64,000 nucleotides of DNA from Acidicapsa dinghuensis (GCF_025685685.1 NZ_JAGSYH010000001.1:744001-808000); one strand, 5' to 3'. Positions 27,711 through 37,756 are shown, numbered from the stretch's first letter. Made by a program: numbers and translations. The notes: generated by a model not told the origin, from the letters alone.

Positions 27711-29498
27711 TTATTTGGGCTTCCAAGTTGCGATGATGCCATCGCCCTCGCGGATGGTTATGATCTGATTCGCCTTTACCTGTGTGAAGCGCTCAATCTT
27801 TCCTGTTGTCGGCCACTTGATTTCGATGGCATCTACCGTATCGAGCTTGCCCAGGCCGAAATGAAGCCGAAGGTCGCTCTGCGACATAACGCTGCCGCCG
27901 CTGTGCACTTCATCCATCTGAATATGCTTGCCTGTGATGACGCGGGCGCGGGCGCCGATAGCCGTGCGATTGCATTTCGTACCAACCAGCTTGAGCTTGA
28001 TCCAGTTCTGCTTGTTGCCTCCGTCATTGCGCAACAACGATGGCAGATCATTCATATTCAGGATCAGCGCATCCATAGCGCCGTCGTTGTTGTAGTCGCC
28101 AAAGGCCGCGCCGCGGCTCGAAAAGTGCTCTGTAATACCCGGTCCCATCTGCGCCGACACGTCCTGAAAGTGTCCGTTACCAAGGTTGCGATATACGATG
28201 CGCGGATTCTTGAACTTCTGGCCGAAGTTGTATTTATCGATCTCGGGATAGACGTGCCCATTGATCTGCATAATGTCGAGCCAGCCGTCGTTGTCGTAGT
28301 CGATGAAACCGCAACCCCAGGCCACGAAACTATTGTTGACGCCAACGCCAGCAGCAAAGCTCATATCAGTAAATGTTCCATCGCCATTGTTGTGATAGAG
28401 ATTGGAAGTATCGTCGGCGAAGTTGGTCTTGAAGATATCGAAATGTCCGTCGCAGTCGTAATCGGCTACGGCAACACCCATGCCCGCCTGCTCGTGACCA
28501 TCGTCGTTATAGGCTACGCCAGCCACGACTGCCACATCGGTAAATGTGCCGTCATGGTTGTTCTGAAAAAGAATGCTTGGCTCCGAATCAACAGCAACGT
28601 AGATATCGGGCCAGCCGTCGTTATCGAAGTCGTACGCTACAGATGTAATCGAGTAGCGTGGACCGGGCTTGAGGATGCCGGATTTCTCAGACACATCAGT
28701 GAACGTGCCGTCGCCGTTGTTGCGATACAGAATGTTGGTGTCACCAGGGAGTCCGCGCGGACCGCACATCACCGGAACTCCTTTCCACTGGCAAAATGTC
28801 GTTTGGCTCAACGAAGGAATTTTGTCCGGATCAAGCTTGATGTAGTTGCAGACAAAAAGATCGAGATGACCGTCGCGGTCATAGTCGAGAAAGCAACAGC
28901 CCGCTCCCCATCGCACTGCATCCTGCCAGAGACCCACCTTCTTCGTTACATCCGTAAAGGTGCCGTCGCCGTTATTGCGGAAGAGAATGTTGTGGCCCCA
29001 GAAGCAACAGAAGAGATCGTCCCACCCGTCGTTGTTGTAGTCGCCGACGCAGACTCCGGTCTGCCAGCCGGTGCGGCCCAGCCCTGATTTTGCAGTCACG
29101 TCTGTAAACGTGCCGTCACGATTGTTCTTGTAGAGATGTGAGGTAGGCGCTTGGCCTGCAGGCCATGTTGCGTCGAGACGGTCGCCATTCGTCAGATAAA
29201 TATCCAGCCAGCCATCGTTGTCATAGTCAAAAAACGCGAGGCCACTGCCTTTTGCTTCAATGATGGAGCGCTTGTGATCGATGCCGCCCCATACATTCGG
29301 CGCATTGAGGCCGGCTTGTGCGGCTACATCGACAAACTGGACGCTTGGAGATGAGGGTTGAGCAACAGCGGCATGTACGAGTTCAGGATTGCGCCACTTC
29401 CACAAGGGCGTAGTGAGCACATCCAGCAGCGGTGTGCCAAGCAGATAGAGAGAGGAACTAAGAAAACGCCGCCGCGGTACGTTCATAGACAGCGCCAT
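27711..29498 (-). CDS. Tat-exported FG-GAP/ASPIC-UnbV protein (CRTAC1-like)
   Basis: A 595-residue exported protein. A twin-arginine signal (PRRRFLSSSLYLLGT) leads into seven FG-GAP/VCBS propeller repeats, each with a calcium-binding loop of the form DYDNDGWLDIY, DYDRDGHLDLF or DFDNDGWPDIY. The C-terminus is an ASPIC/UnbV domain (RLHFGLGKLDTVDAIEIKWP). It has no enzyme domain; such propellers usually bind ligands or partners outside the cytoplasm. Tat export suggests folding with metal inside the cell. TATAAT overlaps the first ATG, so translation may begin at the second ATG (29486) on an almost leaderless message. It converges on the TPR gene, 15 bases apart. Confidence 0.88.
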   Translation of the reverse strand: MALSMNVPRRRFLSSSLYLLGTPLLDVLTTPLWKWRNPELVHAAVAQPSSPSVQFVDVAAQAGLNAPNVWGGIDHKRSIIEAKGSGLAFFDYDNDGWLDIYLTNGDRLDATWPAGQAPTSHLYKNNRDGTFTDVTAKSGLGRTGWQTGVCVGDYNNDGWDDLFCCFWGHNILFRNNGDGTFTDVTKKVGLWQDAVRWGAGCCFLDYDRDGHLDLFVCNYIKLDPDKIPSLSQTTFCQWKGVPVMCGPRGLPGDTNILYRNNGDGTFTDVSEKSGILKPGPRYSITSVAYDFDNDGWPDIYVAVDSEPSILFQNNHDGTFTDVAVVAGVAYNDDGHEQAGMGVAVADYDCDGHFDIFKTNFADDTSNLYHNNGDGTFTDMSFAAGVGVNNSFVAWGCGFIDYDNDGWLDIMQINGHVYPEIDKYNFGQKFKNPRIVYRNLGNGHFQDVSAQMGPGITEHFSSRGAAFGDYNNDGAMDALILNMNDLPSLLRNDGGNKQNWIKLKLVGTKCNRTAIGARARVITGKHIQMDEVHSGGSVMSQSDLRLHFGLGKLDTVDAIEIKWPTTGKIERFTQVKANQIITIREGDGIIATWKPK

Positions 29499-29553
29499 TA
29501 TAAAGTTTCAACGCACGGTTCGTACGTTTGAGCGAGACAAGGTATCGCTATCG

Positions 29554-32500
29554 TCAGGGATTGGATGCCAGCATCTGCAAGGCTTGCTTTGCGGCGCCAT
29601 TCTCCGGCTGATGCTGGAGCAGTGATTGCAGCACTTCGCGCGCCTGGTCGCGCTTTCCTTCCAGCACATACAACCTGGCGAGATTTAGGTACGATTGATC
29701 GAAGTCCGGCACGATCTGAACGCATGCCTTGAACTGCTCTTCCGCCTTATCGTAGTTCTTGTTGCGAACATACAGGACACCAAGATTATTTCGAGCCTCA
29801 GCATATTCAGGACGCAGTGCGATCGCCTTATTGAGGTTGTCCGCCGCCAGATCGCTTTGCCCTTCGCGAGCATACAACATGCCCAGGTTGTAGTAGATCT
29901 CCGGATCATCAGGTTGCAGCTTTATTGCCTGAGTCAAATATTCGAGCGCTTTGTCTGCCTGCCCCTGACGGCGATAGACATTCCCGAGGTTGAGGTAAGC
30001 GATGACGTATGAAGGTCTGAGTTGAATCGATTTCAGGAAATTGCGAATGGCCTCTTGAGGATTGTTCTGCTGAGCTGCGAGCATACCGAGGTTATTCCAT
30101 GCCTCTGGATACTCCGGTCTCAACTCAATGGCTTTGTTCAAGTATGACTGGGCATTTGATAAATCATTACGGCGCAGGCTCAATGTACCGAGGTTGTAAT
30201 ATGCCTCCGGATCGTCGGGCTTGGCGGCAATCACCTGGCGAAAAGACGCCTCTGCCTGATCTAGATAGCCATGCTGAAAGAATGCGACGCCATACGTGAA
30301 ATCATTTCTCTGAATCGCGTCCTGATACAGTGGTCCAGCGAATGGTAGCGCTTTGCGAACACGGTCCTGCGGGTGCGTCGGTATGGATGCAGCATCATCG
30401 ATAATCCTGCCTGCTTCGACTACCCCTTGATAGACCTTGACAATCATGCCCTCACGATCAAGAAGAAAGGTAGTCGGGAAACCCAGATCACGCCGCCGGT
30501 CAAAAAGATAGCGGTAAATGATGTTGTACTGTCCGGCAACTTCATCATTGGCGAAGAGAACTGGATACGGAAGGTTCTGCTTTCGGATATCCGCTTCGGT
30601 TGACGATTTCTGGCCGCCACTTTCACAGTGCACCGCGATGAAACTAAGATCACTGCTCCTGGCAGCGGAAACGGCTTCGGCGAAGTGTGCAAGCTGGCGC
30701 AGACTGAGATTGGAACTTACGTCGCAAAAGGCAAGAGCGATTAGATTGCCGCTCAGTTTCTCCAGGCTATGCGGAGCTCCAGCAACGTCGTTCAGCGAGA
30801 AACCGGGCGCTTTGATCGGCTGCAGCAGCCATGTCTCCGCGGTAGCTGGATACGGATCTGGAATTCTCTGCGGAACTGCATTTTCAAATGCCGTTGCGGT
30901 CTTAGCAAATGGATTTGCCTTATATTTGTCTGAACCCTCGACAAGCTCGATCCTGTGATTCGCCGGCAAGTCAGAAAAATGCTGGGTTGCGCCCATAGGC
31001 CAGCGAACAGAGAGATCGATGCGTTCTGGAGCAGCACCTAGACCGAAGTGAACCTCTTTGCTGTGTTGCGCCAGAAAGCCTGAACCAGCCTGTAACTGTT
31101 TTGTTTGCTGCAACTGGCCACATCGCAACGTTAGAGTGGCTCCAACCGCGTCGCGATTCGATCGAGTGCCGCGCAGCCGAACGATGATCGAATTTCCGAT
31201 CTGAGCGTTGCGATTATGCAGAATGCGAAGCTGCGGAGCGTTGCGATTCTTGAGCACGATCTCCATGCGTCCATCGCCATCCAGATCTGCAAGCGCAAAG
31301 GAGCGGCTGTCTTCTACGAAGTCAAGACCAAGGACCCCCGAGACCTCGAAGAACTGCCCTTTGCCGTCATTCGCGTAAAGCACGTTGCGCTCGTATCCGC
31401 TCCATGTGCCATCCGCACGAATCAACTCGTTCAATGCGCCCCAACCATGCTCATAGGTTTGCGAAGGCGTAGCGTCATTGGGAGATTTGCCCACCACCTG
31501 ACGCCAGAAAAAACTCCCCAGATCTCCGCGGTCCGGCGCAGAGATATATCCATTGGCGATGTACAGGCCCATCCAGCCGCTGTGATCAAAATCGAGAAAG
31601 TCCGAGCACCAGGACCATCGCCCCATGCTTGCACCTGAGCTTTCGCTCGCGTCTTCAAAGACACCTTTTCCAGTATTGTGAAAAACCGAATTGCCGCGTG
31701 CATGACGCAGATAGAGCTTACGAATTTCGGCGCTGGCTTCGGGATGAAACTGCTTCTGCGTCGAAACACGTTCGCCAGCCGCTGACCACATATTGGCGAT
31801 ATAGGCGTCAGGATTTCCGTCGTTATCGATATCACCCCACGCAGCGCTCATACCAGCGCCTACTTCACTGACGTGAGCCTCCTCTGAGATGGCAGTAAAT
31901 GTGCCATTGCCGTTGTTTCTGTAGAGATTGGGCCGGCCGAAATCGTTGGCTACCAAGAGATCAGGATGCCCGTCTCCATCGAAATCATTCCATGCACAGG
32001 CAAAGCTATAGCGATCGTTTTCCGCATCCAATCCAGTTTCCCTGGTTCGCTCGACAAATATGCCATTACCTTCGTTGTGCATGAGAATGTTGGCTGGGCC
32101 ATTGCGCGCATCGAAATATGGAATCGGGTAGTGATACTGATCCAGTCCGACGTAGTAAGAGTACGTGCAAAGATAAATGTCTAAATGTCCGTCGTTGTCA
32201 TAGTCAGCCAGCGCTGCGTGAGTAAACGCTCCCTGCGGTGGTTGCGCAAAACGGAATGCATTCGGCGCGAGCGCGAATTTACCCGCGCCTGTATTGCGAA
32301 AGAAGAGCGGTCCACTGGCACAGACGACGAGCAGATCCTGAAGCCCCCGGTTATCAAAATCGGCAAAGAGCGCGCACGCTGTGCCGTCCAGCAGGTTCAC
32401 TCCGGACGACTCAGAAACATCGTCAAAGGTTCCGTCACCGCGATTGCGATACAGACGATTCGGCAGTCCAGCAGGCTGACATACGTACATATCGTCAAAA

Positions 32501-33393
32501 CCATCGTTGTCGAAATCACCGACGGCGATGCCGTTGTTGCCATAAACATCGATGCCGCAGGCGCCGTCCAGTACACTTCGCCAGTAGTCACCACCGCGAA
32601 GCAGTTGTTGACGATACGACTCTGTGTGCCCTAACGCAGCAGAGGTCACATCCTCAAATCCGTATCCGTGAAAGCGAGCCACTCGCTCCTCTGCTGTGGA
32701 CCAATTGCGTACGGCCCACCTCCCTTGCCCCGTGGCTATCCACTCCGTGGTCCAGGTTCCGATGCGCTGTTCGCGCTGGTTCTGTCCTTTCGCAAGGACA
32801 AAGTCGTAACGTATCTCAGCGTGCGCAGTGAGCGGAGTCTCCGATGCCTGTTGAATCAACACAATCTGGAATTCCGCGGTCTCGACATGCATTCCACCGA
32901 GATATGCTTCGAATCCATGCAGAAATCCGTCCGGACCCACTCCATCGCTTGCGAATTTTCTCTCGATCAGTTCCAGACCTGCATTTGAACTGAGCGTCTT
33001 CTCCTGAACCACGTGCAAGCCGGTTCCTGAAAAAGAACTGTCGAATACATTTTTAAGCGCCGATAAGCCAGGAGCAGCAGACTGCAATTCCTTTGAGAGA
33101 TTCTGGAGAATTGAATCAATCTCAGCCGCATATTTTTCAGTGAAGAACTCGTCGCGCCCGGGAGCAACAAGGCGCAGCACACTCTCGAGCGGAGACTTTG
33201 AAGGATAATGCGGCTGCAGTCGAGGCTCGTGAAAATCAACCTCGCTGGGGTAGGACGGCTGCTCAGAGAACGCTTCCCGCGGAAGAAAGGAACCTGCCAG
33301 CGAAACCCACCGAGCTGCGGCAGGCGCAATCCCCAGATACTTCAGAAGCCTGCGCCGGGTGACACCTGACTTGGGATAGGAGGGAGAATACAT
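29554..33393 (-). CDS. Tat-exported fusion: FG-GAP propeller, ASPIC/UnbV, redoxin-like domain, TPR
   Basis: A 1279-residue multidomain protein. A twin-arginine signal (TRRRLLKYLGIAPAAARW) is followed by an unassigned segment to about 290, seven FG-GAP calcium loops at about 290-720 (DFDNDGFDDMYV, DIDNDGNPDAYI and others), an ASPIC/UnbV domain at about 735-820, a redoxin/TlpA-like domain at about 860-1000, and six to seven TPRs to the end (PEAYYNLGTLSLRRNDLSNA and similar). In the redoxin part the usual WCxxC is replaced by VSSNLS, so it cannot act as a normal thiol reductase. The ATG at 33393 is preferred to a start 35 codons upstream, since it gives a normal Tat signal. Function unknown. Confidence 0.88.
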   Translation of the reverse strand: MYSPSYPKSGVTRRRLLKYLGIAPAAARWVSLAGSFLPREAFSEQPSYPSEVDFHEPRLQPHYPSKSPLESVLRLVAPGRDEFFTEKYAAEIDSILQNLSKELQSAAPGLSALKNVFDSSFSGTGLHVVQEKTLSSNAGLELIERKFASDGVGPDGFLHGFEAYLGGMHVETAEFQIVLIQQASETPLTAHAEIRYDFVLAKGQNQREQRIGTWTTEWIATGQGRWAVRNWSTAEERVARFHGYGFEDVTSAALGHTESYRQQLLRGGDYWRSVLDGACGIDVYGNNGIAVGDFDNDGFDDMYVCQPAGLPNRLYRNRGDGTFDDVSESSGVNLLDGTACALFADFDNRGLQDLLVVCASGPLFFRNTGAGKFALAPNAFRFAQPPQGAFTHAALADYDNDGHLDIYLCTYSYYVGLDQYHYPIPYFDARNGPANILMHNEGNGIFVERTRETGLDAENDRYSFACAWNDFDGDGHPDLLVANDFGRPNLYRNNGNGTFTAISEEAHVSEVGAGMSAAWGDIDNDGNPDAYIANMWSAAGERVSTQKQFHPEASAEIRKLYLRHARGNSVFHNTGKGVFEDASESSGASMGRWSWCSDFLDFDHSGWMGLYIANGYISAPDRGDLGSFFWRQVVGKSPNDATPSQTYEHGWGALNELIRADGTWSGYERNVLYANDGKGQFFEVSGVLGLDFVEDSRSFALADLDGDGRMEIVLKNRNAPQLRILHNRNAQIGNSIIVRLRGTRSNRDAVGATLTLRCGQLQQTKQLQAGSGFLAQHSKEVHFGLGAAPERIDLSVRWPMGATQHFSDLPANHRIELVEGSDKYKANPFAKTATAFENAVPQRIPDPYPATAETWLLQPIKAPGFSLNDVAGAPHSLEKLSGNLIALAFCDVSSNLSLRQLAHFAEAVSAARSSDLSFIAVHCESGGQKSSTEADIRKQNLPYPVLFANDEVAGQYNIIYRYLFDRRRDLGFPTTFLLDREGMIVKVYQGVVEAGRIIDDAASIPTHPQDRVRKALPFAGPLYQDAIQRNDFTYGVAFFQHGYLDQAEASFRQVIAAKPDDPEAYYNLGTLSLRRNDLSNAQSYLNKAIELRPEYPEAWNNLGMLAAQQNNPQEAIRNFLKSIQLRPSYVIAYLNLGNVYRRQGQADKALEYLTQAIKLQPDDPEIYYNLGMLYAREGQSDLAADNLNKAIALRPEYAEARNNLGVLYVRNKNYDKAEEQFKACVQIVPDFDQSYLNLARLYVLEGKRDQAREVLQSLLQHQPENGAAKQALQMLASNP

Positions 33394-33530
33394 GCTTCGC
33401 GTTGTTGTCCGATCACCCGGCAGGTTGAACAGCAGAATACCACCACAGTGGAAAATCAGCTCACCTTTCGCTACAGGCATGCGGAAAACCCATGTCAAAT
33501 TGAGGCTTTTTCATCGCCTCCAACTTTCGA
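33394..33530. other. left part of the divergent intergenic region
   Basis: This belongs to the 344-base gap between the ASPIC fusion gene (minus) and the TonB receptor gene (plus). On the minus strand TTGACA (33498-33493) is followed 17 bases later by TGTAGC, a possible weak promoter for the fusion gene. I see nothing else in it. Confidence 0.3.
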
Positions 33531-33560
33531 TTGACAAAGTTTCTTTGTATGTTCTACCGT
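33531..33560 (+). promoter_or_regulatory. promoter of the TonB receptor gene
   Basis: A consensus TTGACA (33531-33536) with TACCGT (33555-33560) at 18 bases. The -10 element is weak, as expected for a controlled promoter. Confidence 0.45.
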
Positions 33561-33574
33561 GTTGTGCGCTGCCC

Positions 33575-33590
33575 CTGTAACCGTTTACAG
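33575..33590 (+). promoter_or_regulatory. LacI-family operator-like palindrome
   Basis: CTGTAACCGTTTACAG is palindromic at 14 of 16 positions with the central CG typical of LacI-family sites. It lies just downstream of the presumed -10, where a bound repressor would block transcription of the receptor gene starting at 33738. Confidence 0.6.
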
Positions 33591-33737
33591 CACACTGAGA
33601 AAACGATACCTCGGCAGTCTTGTCAGCTGCACTCACCGAATTTGGGTCCATGTACCCGGTGGATCCGCGGATTCGAAAGAAAAACAGAAGTTTTCAAGAA
33701 GCGCGGCGTTACTCACGAGAAAGTCGAGGTTATTCGG

Positions 33738-36700
33738 ATGGCCTTTACGCGCAATTTCTTTAAACGACTGACCACCATAGCTGGCATCACGCTCGGATGC
33801 GTGTGCATGGTACTGGTGACAGCATCAACCCTGCAGGCACAGGTGGACGAAGGCTCGATCACAGGCACTGTGACCGATAGTTCTGGAGCTGTGATACCTG
33901 GGGCTCACGTTACGCTGCTCAACACCGATCAAGGTCTGAGCCTGGAAACTCTGAGCAACAGCAGCGGCTTCTACTCCTTTAACCCCGTTCGTATCGGTCA
34001 CTACAAGATCACAGTAGCGGCAAAAGGTTTTGCCACTACCACGCAGGAGAACCTGATCGTTCAGGTTTCGCAGAACCTTGGCGTGAATCTGCAGTTGAAG
34101 GCCGGTGGCGCGACGGAAACCGTCGAGATTACTGAGGCCCCGCCTCAACTGCAAACCGAAGATGCCTCGATGGGTCAGGTAATCGGATCGCAGGAAGTGA
34201 ACGACCTTCCCCTGAACGGCCGCAATTTCACTTTCCTCGCGCAGCTCGGCGCCGGCATGCAGACACCGCAAGCTGACACGCGCGGCAACGCGGCTTCGGG
34301 CGCCTTCTCTGCCAATGGCCTTCGTCCGGCGCAGAATAACTACCTGCTGGACGGTATCGATAACAACTCCAACGCCGTTGACTTCCTGAATGGAACCAAC
34401 TACGTCATCCTGCCTCCAGTGGATGCCATCCAGGAGTTCAAGGTGCAGACGGCGGACTTCAGCGCAGAGCTCGGGCGTTCCGCCGGCGCGGTGTTGAATG
34501 CAACGATTAAGTCTGGCACCAACAGCCTGCACGGCGCGGTTTGGGAGTTCTTCCGTAACGACAAGCTCGATGCTGCTGACTTTTTCGAAAACAACACCGG
34601 CATCAAGAAGGGTGAATTACGCCAGAACCAGTTCGGCGCTTCCGGCGGTGGTCCAATCATCAGAAATAAGGCGTTCTTCTTTGGTGATTACGAAGGATTC
34701 CGCCGGGTACAGGGCACTGCTGAGGACGGCAACGTGCCCACGGCCCTGGAACGCAGCAGCAACTACCAGAATCTTTCTGACATTCTCTCAATCAATGACG
34801 GAACCACCCGGACCGATGCAATTGGCCGCAACATTCAAAAGGGAACCGTACTTGATCCGGCAACTACCCGTTTAGTTCGTGCAGGGCAACCGGACCCGGT
34901 TACCGGCTTTACCAACAACTCCGGCAGCGACGCTTATGTCCGCGATCCTTTTGGATGCGCCGTGGGCAATGCCAACATCACTCAAGCTGCATGTCCTACT
35001 CTGAACCAGATCAGTGATGCAAGCCGTCTCGATCCGAATGCAATCAATGTTTTGAATCTCTACCCAGCACCGAATTCAGGTATCCAGACCTACGGTGTCA
35101 GCCCAAACCTCTACGAGCATCGCAACAGCTTCGATGTTCGCGGGGACTATAACCCGGAAGACAAAGACCAGATTTTCGTCCGCTTCAGCTACTCGGACGA
35201 TCCAATCTATATCCCTGGTATCTTTGGTGGCGTCGCTGACGGCGGAAGCTTCAATCAGGGCATACAGACAGCCAAGTCTGACCAGGCGGTAGCGGGCTAC
35301 ACTCACGTGTTCAATCCCAACACCATCAACCAGGTTCGCGCTGGCTTCGCTCATCTTCATACCACCCGGTTCGGACCGGAAGGTACTGTAGCTGGAATTC
35401 CGGCCCAATATGGCATCGCTAACAACGGCAACATCGTTCAAGGCCAGGAAAACGGCGGTCTTCCCGGATTCACCTTCGGCGGACTGGCAAACCTCGGCAG
35501 CAACAACTTCCTGCCTTCAGACGAAGTCAGCCAGACGCTCCAGGTTACCGATGACTTCACGAAGATCTACGGCAAGCACAGCTTCAAGATGGGCATCGAA
35601 TTTCAGAACGTGAAGTTCTCCACCTTACAGCCCGCCTATTCGCACGGCCAGTTCAACTACGGAGGATCATTCACTGATATTCCGAACCTGGGCGAAACCA
35701 CAGGCGGTCTTCCACAATTTCTCCTGACGCCGCAAGCAGCTACCTATCCTACTAGCGAGGGCGGCTTTAGCTGGTCCGGCGGCGCCGACAGTGTAGATTC
35801 CTCAAACATCAACAAAACTTACGATCAAAAGGTTTACTTTGCCAGCTACTTCCAGGACGACTGGAAAGTAAATCCCAAGCTGACTCTAAACCTTGGCGTC
35901 CGCTGGGATTACTTCGGTCCCATCAACGAGACCAACGGCGGGCAGGCCAACTTCATTCCCTTCCCTGTCTCCGGCAGTCCCTTTGGTGGTCCAACGTTCC
36001 TCTATTCCCAGAGCGGCAAGGATGTCCGGACTCTGTCTACCACTTCCGATTGCCTTACTGTCCTGGCCAGTTGCGCAGGCTTCCAGGATTTACTCGCCCT
36101 GGACGGCATCACTCCGTTGGAGACGGATCGGTGGGGCAAGGGCCTGGTGCAGACGCAGAAGACCAATCTCGCTCCGCGTGTAGGTTTTGCCTATCAGGTC
36201 AATCCGAAATTGGTAGTTCGCGGCGGTGTCGGACTGTTTTACAACTCGTTTGAAAACCAGGGATACGGCCCGAACATCGGCGAAAACTATCCCTTCGTCT
36301 TCAACGTAACGCCCGGTACGCAGGCAGCTCCCAGCTTTGTTGGACCTTCAGGCGGTGTTGTACCCACCAGCTACAATACGGGCTACGCGAGTTGCCCGAC
36401 GGCGGGCGGGGACCCCAGCACTGGTCATGGAACCGCCAACTTCGAATCCGGCTTCAACTGCATTCCACTCGATCCTGCAACCTTTAACGCGCAGAGTTTA
36501 GGTCTGCAGGGCTTGCAGTTCAACTACGGCACCCCGAGAACCTACAGCGCGAACCTGACGCTGCAGTACTCCATTACCCGCTCCATCTCAGCTCAGGCGT
36601 CCTATGTCTTCACGCAGGGAGCCGATCTACAGGGCGGCGTGGGCTACCAGAACGTCACTAAGATTCTGCCCAGCAATCTCAGCGGCACCAAGAGCTGCCA

Positions 36701-37667
36701 CACCTCAACCACTGACTACGCAACTTACCCGGAGGATAGCTGCGTGCCCTTCCCTGACTTTGGAGGCGGCAGTTATCAGGTCTCCTACGGCGACAGTACG
36801 TATCACGCGTTGCAGACCAAGCTGGAACAACAGTACGCCAACGGACTCACCTTCCTGCTGACGTACACGTGGGCTAAAGCGATGTCTGACGCCGGTGACC
36901 TGCTCAACGGCGGCACCACAGGCGGCTTGCGTGCCTACAACGTTCCTGGCCTCGGGCCTCGGTTCGATTGGGCCCCGGCAGACTTTGACCTCCGCAACGT
37001 AGTCCACTTCAGCGGCGGATATGAGCTGCCGGTGGGTAAGAACAAACAGTTCCTGAGCCAAAGCGGTCTTGCCAACACAATCCTGGGCGGATGGGCAGTG
37101 AACTGGATCGTCTCACTGCAGGGTGGACAGCCTCTCAACTTCGGCTGCCCAACCGGCACAACATCTGGCACTGGTTGCAACGACATTCTGGTTGCGGGTC
37201 AAAGTCCGCAGCTTGGCATGAAGCTCAAAACGGTGGCTGGCGACCCAACGCCGAGACCGTTCTGGATCAACAACGCCGCAGCCTTCAACCAGCCTTGTCA
37301 GCTAACAGATTCCACCGGAACAATCGCACCGAATACTACCTCAGTCGCCGGTTGCGCACCTCTGAACGGCGCCGACGCCCTCGGTTCCAAGCCCGGTCAG
37401 ACGGTTGGACCTGGCTTCCATCGCCTCGACTTCTCGGCCTTCAAGAGATTCCAGGTGACCGAGCGGTACTCAGTTGAATTCCGTTCGGAATTCTTCAACA
37501 TCTTCAACCACCCGAACTTCAATGCTCCTAACTTTGGCGGCAACGGCGTTGTAGCCATCGGTGGTTCGGGCACCATCACAGATCCACACTTCGGTGAAGT
37601 CGGATCGACGCGCGATGCTCCTTACGATCCTCGTCAGATTCAGTTTGCCTTGAAGCTGTACTACTAA
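33738..37667 (+). CDS. Oar-like TonB-dependent receptor
   Basis: A 1309-residue outer-membrane receptor. Signal peptide (KRLTTIAGITLGCVCMVLVT, cleavage near LQAQV), carboxypeptidase-regulatory-like domain (GSITGTVTDSSGAVIPGAHV), plug with DLPLNGRNFTFLAQL, NNYLLDGIDNNSN and IQEFKVQTADFSAELGRSAG, and a barrel ending in QIQFALKLYY. The DLPLNGRNF motif is the hallmark of the acidobacterial carbohydrate-type receptors. The substrate is unknown; the LacI-type palindrome upstream makes a sugar plausible. GAGG lies eight bases before the ATG at 33738; the frame is open further upstream but crosses the promoter. A strong terminator follows, so the TPR gene downstream depends on read-through or its own promoter. 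Confidence 0.92.
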   Translation: MAFTRNFFKRLTTIAGITLGCVCMVLVTASTLQAQVDEGSITGTVTDSSGAVIPGAHVTLLNTDQGLSLETLSNSSGFYSFNPVRIGHYKITVAAKGFATTTQENLIVQVSQNLGVNLQLKAGGATETVEITEAPPQLQTEDASMGQVIGSQEVNDLPLNGRNFTFLAQLGAGMQTPQADTRGNAASGAFSANGLRPAQNNYLLDGIDNNSNAVDFLNGTNYVILPPVDAIQEFKVQTADFSAELGRSAGAVLNATIKSGTNSLHGAVWEFFRNDKLDAADFFENNTGIKKGELRQNQFGASGGGPIIRNKAFFFGDYEGFRRVQGTAEDGNVPTALERSSNYQNLSDILSINDGTTRTDAIGRNIQKGTVLDPATTRLVRAGQPDPVTGFTNNSGSDAYVRDPFGCAVGNANITQAACPTLNQISDASRLDPNAINVLNLYPAPNSGIQTYGVSPNLYEHRNSFDVRGDYNPEDKDQIFVRFSYSDDPIYIPGIFGGVADGGSFNQGIQTAKSDQAVAGYTHVFNPNTINQVRAGFAHLHTTRFGPEGTVAGIPAQYGIANNGNIVQGQENGGLPGFTFGGLANLGSNNFLPSDEVSQTLQVTDDFTKIYGKHSFKMGIEFQNVKFSTLQPAYSHGQFNYGGSFTDIPNLGETTGGLPQFLLTPQAATYPTSEGGFSWSGGADSVDSSNINKTYDQKVYFASYFQDDWKVNPKLTLNLGVRWDYFGPINETNGGQANFIPFPVSGSPFGGPTFLYSQSGKDVRTLSTTSDCLTVLASCAGFQDLLALDGITPLETDRWGKGLVQTQKTNLAPRVGFAYQVNPKLVVRGGVGLFYNSFENQGYGPNIGENYPFVFNVTPGTQAAPSFVGPSGGVVPTSYNTGYASCPTAGGDPSTGHGTANFESGFNCIPLDPATFNAQSLGLQGLQFNYGTPRTYSANLTLQYSITRSISAQASYVFTQGADLQGGVGYQNVTKILPSNLSGTKSCHTSTTDYATYPEDSCVPFPDFGGGSYQVSYGDSTYHALQTKLEQQYANGLTFLLTYTWAKAMSDAGDLLNGGTTGGLRAYNVPGLGPRFDWAPADFDLRNVVHFSGGYELPVGKNKQFLSQSGLANTILGGWAVNWIVSLQGGQPLNFGCPTGTTSGTGCNDILVAGQSPQLGMKLKTVAGDPTPRPFWINNAAAFNQPCQLTDSTGTIAPNTTSVAGCAPLNGADALGSKPGQTVGPGFHRLDFSAFKRFQVTERYSVEFRSEFFNIFNHPNFNAPNFGGNGVVAIGGSGTITDPHFGEVGSTRDAPYDPRQIQFALKLYY

Positions 37668-37680
37668 CGCACCTCAACCA

Positions 37681-37711
37681 AACCCCGGGAGGCGTGCCTC
37701 CCGGGGTTTTT
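37681..37711 (+). terminator. intrinsic terminator after the TonB receptor gene
   Basis: A perfect 13-base stem (AACCCCGGGAGGC / GCCTCCCGGGGTT) with a 2-base tip and a run of five T. It separates the receptor from the TPR gene. Confidence 0.92.
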
Positions 37712-37756
37712 GTATGCTTATCCTGTAGTTGATACGACGGTGGCAGAGTTCGATTA

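Noticed and set aside
27861..29087. A 408-codon plus-strand frame opposite the ASPIC gene
   Set aside because: The opposite strand encodes seven clear calcium-binding propeller repeats. The antisense product is a repetitive Val/Ile-rich mirror of them.
33531..33737. N-terminal extension of 69 codons for the third TonB receptor
   Set aside because: The first codon would be the TTG of the TTGACA promoter itself and the stretch contains the LacI-type operator; the ATG at 33738 has a ribosome site and a signal peptide.
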